Assembly: GCA_022385755.1 (NCBI GenBank)
Contig: MU278360.1
Location: 589,692-653,691 of the forward strand
Length of the DNA stretch: 64,000 nucleotides
DNA from: Trametopsis cervina
Taxonomy: Eukaryota > Basidiomycota > Agaricomycetes > Polyporales > Irpicaceae
Reading direction: 5' to 3'
The notes under the pieces were generated by a model. That model had not been told where the DNA came from and did no database searches. It saw nothing but the letters and a program-made list of their open reading frames with translations. Below are positions 22,077 through 35,612 of the stretch, piece by piece (position 1 is the first letter of the stretch; the number at the start of each line of letters is the position of its first letter). Both the position numbers and the translations under genes were made by a program.

Positions 22077-23181
22077 TCACATATAAATGTCGGCAGGTAG
22101 CCTCTTCGACAGTCGCGCTGAAGATCGCGACCACCGCGTAGTAGGCAAGGTTGTGTCATCTTCTTTACCTGATGCTGCGACAGACACAGCCGACTTCGGG
22201 ACACTTGGATCTTCATCAAGCCAAGTAGGGCGGGATATGGATTTGAATGATACGTGCTGGCTGGCCGTTGATGGATAACTACTGGCAGTGCTGGCAGACA
22301 TGCGCGCTCTTGTTGGTGGAGGAGGCATGATAGGGATCTCGGCCGCAGTGGGCGTGACAGCTCCTTCAATATCAAGATTGCCTTCCTTAACGTCAAGATC
22401 TTGTGAGTTTCGGCGGCGATATATGAGGGTACAAAAGCCGATGAGATAGGCCAATACTATTAGAGAAAATGGTCAGTTCGTGAAAGCGTATAAAGTAACA
22501 GGAACGTACACAATCCAGGAATAACCCATGATCCCAACATAATATACGTGTCGATCAGTTCGCATACTCCATCGTCATCCAGCGCTGCATAACCATCAGG
22601 AATGCGACAGAGCTGCATCGTAATTCGTTCTTACTTTGATCCGGGCATACGAACGAGGCGTTCTTTACAGTGAACGCTATGGCTACACCTGCATAATCAC
22701 AGGGATAAACGCGCCGTTGAGTATCAGCTTCGGGTAGGAATACGATATACACACCGTAGTGAGCTAGTACAAGCGCAAGCATCCTCGTAGCATCTAGCCA
22801 CACACGGAACGGCACGATCAACCTTACGGAACCGAGATAAGCTATAGAATTCTACACGGCAGAGGTAATGTATTACTTACATGGCCGGAAGTAGAATCAC
22901 CGTGACTGTTTCAATCATCACAAATACCACAACCAAAGATCCTGCCAGCAACAGTGAGTTCCCCCAATATGGCGTCCATAATCCAAACTCACGTTGCGCA
23001 GGGTCAGAGATATCCCATCTCAAGAATAGTTCCACGCTGAGTAATACAAGCCAGACAAGGCCTACAAAAAGCATACAAGCTGTGTAGCGTACCTGTTAGT
23101 AAGCATTGACACATGCAGACCAAGGGAAGACTTACAAAACGCGATCGCTCTAAGTTTCATGAAAATGGGTCCAGGCTCCAT
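22077..23181 (-). CDS. four-helix integral membrane protein, paralogue of the gene at 968-2860
   Basis: Starts at 23181 (MEPGPIFMKLRAIAF). Helices: ACMLFVGLVWLVLLSVELFL; YWGNSLLLAGSLVVVFVMIE with VTVILLPAM; WLDATRMLALVLAHYG joined to VAIAFTV; and TYIMLGSWVIPGLVLAYLIG with FCTLIYRRR. The cytoplasmic tail of about 115 residues is Ser/Thr/Pro-rich and ends RLPADIYM. Helix 3 is interrupted by an intron after a Leu-x-His-x-Gly segment (LAHYG here, LLHIG in the paralogue), and helix 4 carries LGSWVIPGL against IGSWVMTGL in the paralogue, so the two genes share exon structure as well as fold. MARVEL-like by topology. Function unknown. Confidence 0.65.
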
Positions 23182-24180
23182 CGTGAGACGTTCGTTATAG
23201 ATACAGTGCAGAGTTGAGGGTCATGAGACGATGCTACCGATACAGATGTTGCAAAGAAAGGTTGGAGATGCTGCTAGCCAGGCAGTCTTCGTGAAGTTGC
23301 AGAGTAAGGAGTGTGGAGGGTCGGATGCACGACGCGAGGAAGGGGTGAGGGGAAGGGGATCGTCGTGCATGCGGCCTCCGCGACGTTTTGTAAGATGCCA
23401 CGTTCAGAAGCATGGATGGCCATTGTTCGAGGCCGCGCTGACGACCGAGGAAGACGACGTCAAAAGGACAAAGAGAGTGTCCAAGGGCCATGAACAGTGG
23501 AAGCAGTGGACGCTTATTGTGTCCAGAGCAATTTGTAGTAGCCATTGTGCAGTGGCGGGCCACGTGAAAATAAGGTTTGGCGCCCTGTATATGGCAACCG
23601 TCGTATTTGATCATCTTTTTTCCACGACATATAACACCAAATCTCAATAAGAAAATAGCAAACTAACGATTCTATCTATGGGGTACATGATGATCGTAAT
23701 GCAAGGAGATAGCAAAGATAATGCGATGTAGCGGAAGAGCTATGCAAGTTACAAGAAAGCATGTCATAAGTTAATAGAACAAGCCGGTCAAGGATAATTG
23801 ATGGTATATACACCAAGACACGGGAGAGATAATGTATGCTGGACATCATGGGGTAAAATAGAGAAATAGTTGGGAAAACTGCCAGTAGTGAGATCGTATG
23901 AAGACCAAAAGTTGCAAATTGCTTTTGGCCAACACATAGCGAACGTCGCCTCCAGAGCCAGCAGCAACGCACCGGTTATCTTCCTGTGACCGGGAATGTG
24001 TGGCCGTCGCCGAGATGAGACGATTATGTCGGCGCCAAAGGGCAGCTCGCGGCTGATGAGCACATGCGAGGCATGGCGCACAGTGGTGGCTCCGAGGCTA
24101 GTGTACTTGGCAGATACGGACCTGTTGCATCTGTGGTGAGGGAGAGGAAGGAGGGTGCGAAAGACATGCGAAGACGAAGT
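23182..24180. other. intergenic, about 1 kb
   Basis: Lies upstream of the membrane-protein gene and downstream of the PP4R1-like gene. Overlapping frames at 23231-23650 on both strands look like chance: no motifs and no consistent splice sites. An AT-rich part at 23640-23920 would suit a 3' UTR/polyadenylation region. Confidence 0.4.
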
Positions 24181-27100
24181 CTAAGGCGGAGGACGGGAGA
24201 AATTGGCGGTGGCTTTTGCGATTTCTGACATGGGCTTTTTACGGGTTCCCGCTGCAGGTGGCCAACGCGCAACAAGCGGCGCAACAAAAGCCTTGACATC
24301 GGAAGACGAATCTTGGCTGAGTTTTGTGGCTATTTGCAGGAAGGTATGCGATATGTCAGCGGGCAGCGTGGTCGATTGATCTATCCAAAACTCAGCATTT
24401 GCCTGCGGAATAAGATCAAACGCATGACATACCGGTGAATGCTCCAAGCAGTCTGGCAACTGTGATCCGTACGTCCACAATGGGATCCTCCGAAAGCTGC
24501 GTAACAGCCTTGAGGAACGCGTCGTCTATGAGAGCCGCTGACTGCTCGCTTGACTGAAGGAGCGCCTCATGGCATGCAAGGAACGTCATCCTCTGTCGGT
24601 ACGTCGGTGAATTCCCCAAGCTCAGCACGTCACTCCAAACGGCCTTCATCTGGTCGGTATTCGAGGCCCACAGTCTTATTAGTGCCGGAAGCTACAAGGA
24701 GCCGTCAGGATCAAGACTCGTTTATGAGATCAACGGCACACATACCGTTGCCACCGCCGTCACCCGAACTGTGGCCGCGGGGTCAATCAAACCGTTCCGT
24801 AGCAAACGCCATATAATCGCCTGATCCACGTCATCGATGGCGGCAAAAGCTGGCAACGCTTTGATGGAGCTTTCACGCTCCCGCCACCCTTTCAGCAATG
24901 GCCATACACGTTCTTCAAGGCCTAGTAGCACTTCTGTCCTGTCGGCCGGGCTAATCGAAGCCATAAAGGCCTCACCGCCATCCAAAGCTCTCAAGCGAAT
25001 GTCTCCTTCGTCCGAGCGAACGCTAGCCCACCACACAGGCATCAAATCTTCATGCGCCTGTTCAGGTCCGATGATCTTGGCCATTTCACCTAGAGAGGCG
25101 GCCAGAGTCCTGCGTATCTTGAACGACCGAGTGTGAGACAAAGTCCTATACAGATCACGAAGCTCTGGCCAACGTTCACGCCCAATAGTAAGGGCAACAG
25201 CAGGAAAGTTGAAAGCACAGACGAGCGGCCGAGATGGGTCGTCATATATGTCGGCTTCGGGTCCATCGTTCGTGCCTGAAGAGACAGAGGCTACAAAATC
25301 GCTCCAGCTCAGGGACGACGTCGGAGACGGCGGTGCCTTCTCGTCTTCAGGGTCCAACTTCTGAGGGTCATCAGCCTCTCGGATACCGAGAAAGAGTCGT
25401 AGGAGCTGTTCCGGTGGTCGTTCTTCATCTTCATGGAACGTGTAGATGACCTCTGCCAGAGCCTCAAGGACACCTGACCGTACCGTCATCGACTCGTCGT
25501 GGGCCAATGTCAGGATAACGTCCAGAGCCAGAGACTTCCGATGTTGCGGTGGGAGCCGGGATAAGACCGCGGGAAGCGCGAAGAGCGCGGAATGTCTAAC
25601 GTGCCAGACGGGGTCGCGATAAAGAGCTTCGAATAATGGAAGCTAGACGGGAGCAGTACGGGTTAAATTTGAGAAATCAGAAGTCAAAAATAACATACCA
25701 ACGACACCAGTACCACCTCTTGCGCGACGACCTTAGCCAGTGCGCCAACCGCGAAGCTCGCCTCCCTCCTGACCCAGTACACCGGATCCCGGCTGACTCG
25801 CTCGACCTCGGCGACAAACGCAGTCTTCGTCTCGTCATCAATGGGACCTAGACCAATGAAAATTTAACGGAGCAAACACAACAGTCAGCAAGTAATTCTT
25901 ATCGAGCCAATACAATCGGTGGAAGAGTGGTCAACAGCCTAACGTAGGTGGAGCGATGATGCGTGCCACCCTGAGAATTTATAAAATGACATATGCCGAA
26001 TATGGTAATCCGCAACAAATCGTGAAACTCACCTCTCGCCGTCACTGCGGCCATCAAGCTCATACTTGAAAGCCGGCCGACGGATGCTTCTTCGTTCAAT
26101 TCAACCTCATCCTCCGCTGCCTCGCCCGTGAACTCCTCTGGAGGAGTACCTGCAAGACCTCCAAGATCCTCCCCTGCTGCAAACGCGTGCAGCATACCTG
26201 GTGCAAGCTCCGGTATTGGCGCTACAATATCCGGTGGTGGAGATGGTGTACGTTCCATCGATAGCTCCTCCGCTAACGGACTAGGGGAAGGTGCGGTTGA
26301 CGGCAACGCGGCTCCAGTCACGAGTGGACTTCTGGGTCTAGGGCTTGGTAGTCGCGGGCTTGGTGGACGGGGGCTGCTACGCGTGAAAGCGAGCAAGTGC
26401 GGGCTCAGAGGACGCGGACTTGGAGGGCGGGCACCAATAAGAGCTGGACTTGCTGGACGGGGACTAAGGGGTCGCGCTGTAGTTGTAGGACGCCAGTCAT
26501 CCACGCTGTCGAGTTGTAAGGGGAACGGCGTAGGTGATGACACCGTCGGTGAATTTTTCCGCGCATCGATGAACCCTGGTGTAGGAGAAGGCGTCAGAGT
26601 CACGACAGCAGAAGCAGGGGTAGAGCTAGATGAAGATGACGTGGAGGTTAAAGATGGTGTAGATGTGGTCGAAGATGGCGACCCGGCAACAGAACTTGAA
26701 ACAGCCCCGGGGGATAAGTTCGCATCCGCCTCTACAGCCGTTGGTGTAGTCTCTGCTGGGCTTCGTCCTGTTCCGGCTTCATTATCGGTAGTCTGAGCTT
26801 CAGCCTCTGGCGCATCCGGTATTGGGTCCATAGGTGGGAAATACGAGTCATTGTCATGCGCACGATTCAGCAATGAAGCGTGAGGGGTCGGGATCGCTGT
26901 TGTATCCGGTATGTGGTCGTCATCTTCCATTAGGCCATCATCGTATATCGGCTCCTCAGGAATATCGAGTCTGCCCATACCGATAACCACCTGATGTACC
27001 ATCTCGCGCTCGAACATCCGTCGCTCTACCGAACCGAACAACCCGACAGGCGAGTACTCATCGTCAAATTGGTCGTCACTCTCGACTATTGGTTGGGAAT

Positions 27101-28804
27101 TTGTCCCTCCTCTGTCTTCTTCGCGCTGAACATTTTGGCCAGAGCCAAACGTCGGGGGCGTCTGCTCAGTTACCTGATCGTTGTGGTCCTGTGCGTCTGC
27201 CCGCCTGACACGACTGAGAAGTTCAACGACAGCGTACCTGGCGCGGCCCCCAACCAGCCCATTAGGACTCAACAACAGCGTCCCAAGAATTGGCGTGAAG
27301 GCCTGCACTGATATCTGCGTCGGTTCACTGCTTATCGCACCCGTGGTAGAATCAATCGCAGGCGTCGGCTCTTCATCGACGAGCTGACAGTGGGTAATGA
27401 ACCACCACACTATCGGGACCAACTCCGCCGCTAGAGCTTCCTTAACCGCCTCGTCTGAGTGACGTGAGTGAAAAGAATGAACGGAGAAACGGTAGTGTGT
27501 CACAGGAGAAATGATCGGCCAATCGGAGGTTATTGGACCGGGTGTGTCGGGCACAGCGCAACAGCGTGGCATCAGCGAGAGGGTTCGAGCGTACCGTTGA
27601 CATGAATAGGGAGATCCGGTTGTACACGCAATGCACAAGAATGAGCAATGAGGTCACAATGATAGAGGGGGGTTTTCGTATGAGTTGAAGGCGTCGAGAA
27701 TCATGCAATGAGAAAAGGTGTTTCTCCGAGGGTATGGCAGTATCACTCACCGTCGTCCATAGCCAGGCCATTGAGAAGCGGTAGGATGTACTCGACTGCT
27801 TCTGCAGGAGTAATTTGATCTGAGTCAATTACGGGATTGCCTTGCTCGTTAAGATCTGCTGTGTCATTGTTTCTTGAATCGTCATAAGGTTGGAAGCTAG
27901 AACGCAGATATCCGGGGAGGGCATGTGCAACGAAGACACGTTGGAACCCTGCCCTGCTGCGGGAGAACAAATAAATCTTTTCGAGAGTGCTCAAGCCTTC
28001 CAAGTCGAACTCTGCGAAATCCAAATTCAGAGCTGCTTCATTGGTCACGGCAGACGTCGCGCCGAACGGCATCTCCTCCCCCAGATCAACAGATGCATGT
28101 AAGCTCTGCGACGGACCCGCCAGTGAAGGGGGTTCAGCCTGCTGGGGTGACGCCCCCGACGTGTTGACGTGCGGTGGCGATAGCGCCGGACCTGAGTGGA
28201 CGAATGGATTCCCTGGATGATGCTGCGGAGGTGGGATCTCTACACGCAACGCAGGCCCGCCGCCAGGTTGACTCGTCGTAGACGCTCCGCCATTGCTACT
28301 TGAGGTGGGCGGGAAGAACGACGAGTGCGCTGCAGATGCCTCGATGTGTGCTAATGATGGCGACTGAGGCGGGAGCGACTCTAGATTTTCTTGTTGTCGC
28401 CCGGACCTTGATTCTGTCGATCCAGGCGTGCCGGCGCCTGCGGGCGGTGACGACGGTTGAAATGGATTGCGGTACATACCGCCAGACGATGGACCCGCCT
28501 CCGGCTGTTCAGCTGTCTGCTCTCGCACTGACGGCGGATTCGACGCAGGATTAAACGCAGGTCTTAGCGCCGACACACCTATACCCAAGAGGTGCGGCGA
28601 ATACGACCGCGACTCTGCTAGGGCAGCTGCGAACCCCGCCCCAGATTCTGCGATTGTTGAGGTATTTCGAGGTTCATCTGGGTCTGAGACCACTGGTGAG
28701 TCTAGGTGCGGGCTTAACAGAGGTATATCTGGATCCGGCTCTGACTCTGAGCTTGAGGAGGATGAGGATGAGGAGGACGAGGAGGCGGGTTGTTCCGTGT
28801 ACAT
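24181..28804 (-). CDS. PP4R1-like regulatory subunit of protein phosphatase 4 (HEAT-repeat protein)
   Basis: Starts at 28804 with MYTEQPASSS and a Ser/Glu-rich segment, followed by about 250 disordered residues. The conserved part begins EGLSTLEKIYLFSRSRAGFQ, then ITPAEAVEYILPLLNGLAMD joined to EAVKEALAAELVPIVWWF, HEAT-type helices of PP4R1. A large disordered insert follows, with an SPRP-like stretch (RPPSPRPLSP, RPPSPRLPSPRPRSP). HEAT repeats resume at VERVSRDPVYWVRREASFAV and continue through DPVWHVRHSALFALP, DESMTVRSGVLEALAEVIYT, GDIRLRALDGGEAFMAS and DPAATVRVTAVATL to a stop at 24181-24183. About 1,250 residues, longer than human PP4R1 (950) because of the disordered parts. Its role would be to hold the PP4 catalytic subunit for dephosphorylation of signalling and DNA-damage substrates. 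Confidence 0.85.
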
Positions 28805-29922
28805 GAATTGACGAGGGAACAGGAAGGACAGTAGGATTCCCATGTAACACTGGAAGAAGAAAAACCCACGGAAGGTCAGAGAACGGTGGGCAAGACAAGG
28901 TTGATGGGGGCGCACCGACGCTTTAAAGGGCGTTACAAGAGGGAAGAACTGAAGGTTGGGGAGACGATTGAGATTGGCCGATGTAGATATGCAGCCACGA
29001 GGGTGTAATGCAAGGTTTGGGAGGTGACGTTGAAGTTAATAATGATGCAAGGCGGCACAGACACGGCGAGGAGGTAACACAGGGCTTGGGATGTGTATTC
29101 GGCAGAGGTCACTCATAAAGTCTGCGGAGAGCTGTGTGAGGCTTGGCTGCAGGGGGCGTACGACGGAGGCTTCGAGGGCGGAGGAGGCCTGGTGACCTGT
29201 TGCTGTGAGCGCTGTGAGCGCCTGGGGTGGACTGCAGGCAGAGGGGAGGGAGACGGGCACGCAGGAGAGGATGTGCGTGTGCGCTGTGAGCCGCGGCGGG
29301 GCGGGGTAGGGGTGGGAGGCGACGTCGACGACGACGGTGGTGGTGGTGGGTAGACGACGGGCGAAGAGAGCTGGTGATGGGGCAGCTGTAAATGGCAATG
29401 GGCGGGTGGCGGCGGGGAGAGGAGAGAGGCGGGAGAGGAGGGATGGAGAGGAAAGAACAAACGGAAAAACAAAGCGATTTGTTTTCTCGGCTCGGAGAGT
29501 GGGCTGATGCGCTCTGATTGAATGGAAAGGCAAACAACCCGCGACGACGTCATTCGTTGTGCTGCTTCTTCGCCCAATAAGGCAGCTCATCCCCCGCGGC
29601 CGTTGCCGCCCATCCAATCACACATCCTGCCGAATGCCTCGGCCTTCACACATGGCAATTTCTCCACATGACGTCATGCATCACATGTGGGTGCCTGGGC
29701 AAGCTCGACTCGATCAGCCAATCACGGCTCTCCGTCTATAGCGCGCGTTGATTGGTGAATGTCTAATGAACATGCCAGCTTCATTCTCTCTGTAATCTCT
29801 CTGTAATAACTCGTACACCCTGTATTTAATGCCCGGTCTTCATGTCGTCTACTCCTGCGCAGCGCACGCCGTGGCGACGTCTCCAACATATCCTGCCACA
29901 TAGCCTGCCACATAGCGACGCA
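28805..29922. promoter_or_regulatory. long upstream region of PP4R1-like gene with purine-rich tracts, CCAAT boxes and a CRE-like palindrome
   Basis: Over 1.1 kb between the PP4R1-like start and the aspartate aminotransferase stop. From about 29130 to 29460 the plus strand is strongly G/A-rich (pyrimidine-rich on the coding strand), as in a fungal promoter or 5' UTR. Four CCAAT boxes sit at 29574, 29614, 29718 and, inverted, 29751. TGACGTCA lies at 29669-29676 and GACGTCAT at 29546-29553. The short duplication CTGCCACATAG occurs twice near 29890-29915. Open frames here are low-complexity and not credible genes. Confidence 0.45.
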
Positions 29923-32409
<2,487 letters not shown>

Positions 32410-33929
32410 GCTTTTAAGGTGGTTCTTGACTTGAGTTATCCTGTGTGCCATGACGTCGACGATTGAATGGCGTGCAGATGATTGTATGCGCGATGCAAGC
32501 AGCGGAGATCGTCGTTTACACCAAACGAGTCAGAGCCGAGATGAGTCGTCGTGCGTGTCGGATATAGCAGAGGGGATGATCACTGAGCTCGTGGTCGGGA
32601 ACGTAAGGACGGGGAGTAGGACTCACAAGCTGTACTGCGCGTGTCAAATCCGTATTACTACCACTACCACGATGCTCTGTTGCCCGTGCTTTCGGTATTC
32701 AGAGTGCTCCGGGATCCTGGCCGTGCCACGACGGAAACGAGCACAAACAGACAGGTCAGCACGACGTCTCCGCGCACAGTACATGTGATTCGCGTCCAAA
32801 AAGCAGCTGCTTCTGCTCGGACGGCCACGACGACAGAGACTGACCTTTTCGTAACACGGATCGCCTAACGGTCGATGGTGATCAAGAGCAAGAGATGGAG
32901 TCGAGTCAGACTGGGTGCAGGCGGATGACCTGATCAAGCAGCAGAGGGCGATTTAGCGGAGGCGGGGTGAGCTGGCAGTCTTATAACCTCAGGCTGTACG
33001 GAGATAGTCCCTACGATTTCCCCCATCTCTCGCCGTTCCGACCCAGGCTTGCACGACGCGAGTCTCGACGGCGAATTGGACGATCCAGATTGCTGCAAAT
33101 TACCCCTCGTCTACACCATTTGACCCATCCCGTCGCCAACTGATGAATATCTGCCTATGCGGGGGGATTAGGCGTAAGATCATGTCTCCATCGGGCCAAT
33201 CGATGCTTTCCCAGCCGCCTTTGAGTCTCTTTGAGTGCTCTGCTCTACGGACCTGTCGCCGCATCTGCGGACGGAGTGTAATACAGTGAGCAACCGTGGG
33301 CTGTGCGGGCCTCCGCTCAAGTGCCGTATAGCCGTACAACCCACACATATCTGAGCAATTTCTGTTTAGTTAGGGACACGGTGGCGATCAGGGTCTAGTA
33401 TCTGATAACGCGCTTAGCAAGCAAAGGCATCCCGCAGTCGAGTCATGTGCACGGAGTCAGACATAGAATTTCTATGGACGTAAGATATATAAAGCAGCTT
33501 GCTAAGGTAGGCGGTGTGAAAGCTAATGCACAATAGGATCACGAAAGAGACCAGTATCAACAGAGGGAGAAGGAGGAATTCTGCAGGCAGTGCAAGGGAT
33601 TGAGATATCAACCCAAGAAGCAGATCCAGCACGAGGGGAAGGTCGCACGTCGTCAGACGGCGACATGGGATTGGAGGAGTACAGGTGTACGACTAATGTG
33701 GTATAACAATTCGCGAAATGCGTCCGTGGGGGATGAAAACATTAGATAGATGGAACTGTGTGGAAGACGCCACCGGCGGAGGCGATGAACGGATGGCCAG
33801 TCCTAGGATAATTAGATTGTTGCGGTGATGGTCGGAAAGGAAACGGTAGGTGTACAGGCCGAGAGGAGAGGATGGGGGTCGCAGTGGGGAGGAGGGGCGG
33901 TATGTGCGAGGGGATGCGCAATGGCGTGG
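32410..33929. other. intergenic, about 1.5 kb
   Basis: Between the aminotransferase start and the stop of the AN1 zinc-finger gene. The minus-strand frame at 33414-33632 encodes a very hydrophobic 72-residue peptide (PAEFLLLPLLILVSFVILL within it), but I see no supporting exons or homologue. The frame at 33100-33348 shows nothing. The part next to 32410 must hold the aminotransferase promoter. Confidence 0.35.
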
Positions 33930-34226
33930 TTATGCCACTGCCATCTTCGGCGCAACAGTCCGTTCGCTCTCGAGCTTCGCCTTATTCTTCTCGAACGCTT
34001 GCTGCCTACAACTCGCCAAGTTCTGGCAGTTGTGGTGCTCTGGCATACGATGCTAATTAGGAGGAAACAGGAATACATAAGCTTCAAGTTTCTATACAAT
34101 AAATGGAAAGGCACATACCGTACCGCAGAAGTCTGCACGACAGTGAGGGCACTGGCCCACTATACGGAGGGCTGCAGAGTTGCAGCGGACCTCAGACTCG
34201 AATTGGCAGCGCTTCTTGGCAGGCAT
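33930..34226 (-). CDS. small AN1-type zinc-finger protein
   Basis: A 76-residue protein in two exons, 34119-34226 and 33930-34052, joined by a 66-base GT-AG intron. It begins MPAKKRCQFESEVRC and continues NSAALRIVGQCPHCRADFCG, then THRMPEHHNCQNLASCRQQ and FEKNKAKLESERTVAPKMAV. The Cys/His ladder (C, C, CxxC, C, H, H, C) is the AN1 finger, here with wider spacing between the first two Cys than usual. Small stand-alone AN1 proteins of fungi act in proteotoxic and metal/arsenite stress by linking ubiquitin and Cdc48/proteasome; for this protein that is inferred. Stop TAA reads from + 33930-33932. Confidence 0.88.
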
Positions 34227-35612
34227 GATAAACGTGGGGGGTGCGGTCGTGTGCGGTTAGAGCTGCTGGAGAAGACAGACAAAACGGATCAGTGTCAATG
34301 ACCTCACTGGGACAGAGCAGCGCCCGACTTACTGTGCGGTGTGGATGCTGTAGGCAACGGCGGCGAAGGAGGAGAGCGGGCTAGGTGGGTGTTGAAGGAG
34401 AAGGGGGACTGCTGCACCGTGCGCCTTTATATGGGTAGTAGAGGGACGCGTCAGCTTGGATGGGCACGGTCTTATCTCAGATCCAATGGCCGTTTCACGT
34501 GGCGGAGGCGTGCCCCGGAAACAGACCTGTGCCAGATCCAGGCAACGATCCCGACCCGATACGCCCCGATCTGGCAATCCGACTTGCCTCGTCTCTGCGG
34601 CCCAGCCTCCGACGACGACGACCACTGCGACCTCGACGACTCTGCCGCCAATTTCTGCGCCTCTCTGTGCGCTCATGCACCCGTTATTCCGTCGTGAACG
34701 CCCTCCTCGGCCCACTGTTCTGCAGCTGGGATCTTCGCAATCAAAAATTGTTTTGCACGACGTCCAGGCAAGGCCTCTCTGAAAGATCTCACACCCGGAA
34801 CGTGAGGACGTTCCCGTATCCAGGCATCCGTACTGGATCGGCCGCAATCTTTCCATGGCCAGCAAGCAACTGCCCTCCCCTGTCCTGTCAGCAGGCTGCA
34901 GTTCTCCCGTTTGTCCGACTTCGGCAGCCCCTCGGGGCCCACCATGATTGTGGCGGCAAGCGGCGGCAGGCGGTGGTTATATGCACCGATGGGGGGCTGT
35001 CTCGCAAAGTTCGCGCACATCGGGCTCAGAGTATATCCCAGCTCTGCAAACTTGGTCAGCCGCCACAGCAGGGTGAATAAGAATAGCGGGCATGTCTGGT
35101 ATTACGTTACGAAGGCGAAGAACGGTGCGTCCCAATTTGACCAATGCGATGCACCGTGTGTGCTCCTGTACGATAAGGGGCTGGAATGCAGTCGAGCGTT
35201 GTCTTTGCACAACTACGGTTTCTATCGGTGCGGCGTGCAGTTCATTTCACTCGCGGTCGTCGTTGAATGCTTCAATTGGACACCACCGTATGGCAGCACC
35301 ATGGCAACGTCATGTCTTCACTCCTCAAGACAGCCGTGCACAACAGTGCTGTTATGCTCAAGACGTAAAAAGGGGTATCATCCAGCCGTATTCAATTGGA
35401 TAGCATGGCAAGGGTTACCAAGTATCGTACAAAGCGGCACGGCGGTGCATGCACCCGAAGAGTATCAGTTGTCCAAGAATAATAAATACTTCGCAATCAG
35501 TCCGTGCCAAACGAAAGAGATAAAGGAAGTGTAGCGTATGTCAAGGAGGCGGATAATCGGAGAGCATGGTGGGGATGGCGCTCCCGACAAACTATGGAGA
35601 TTAGAACGTAGC
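34227..35612. other. intergenic, about 1.4 kb
   Basis: Between the AN1 gene start and the syntaxin stop. The long plus-strand frame at 34460-35080 and its minus-strand counterparts are Arg/Pro/Cys-rich without motif or splice support and look like GC-rich chance frames. The left part is the AN1 promoter. Confidence 0.4.

Noticed and set aside
23231..23650. Overlapping frames of about 138 codons on both strands
   Set aside because: Mirror-image chance frames without motifs or splice support.
26128..26796. Plus-strand 222-codon Gly/Val-rich frame
   Set aside because: Antisense shadow of the SPRP-rich insert of the PP4R1-like gene.
29036..29617. Long overlapping minus-strand frames upstream of the PP4R1-like gene
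   Set aside because: Low-complexity Pro/Ser/His translation of a purine/pyrimidine-biased promoter or leader; all three frames are open, which indicates composition and not coding.
34460..35080. Plus-strand 206-codon frame
   Set aside because: Arg/Pro/Cys-rich without motif, splice chain or family resemblance; probably chance in GC-rich promoter DNA.
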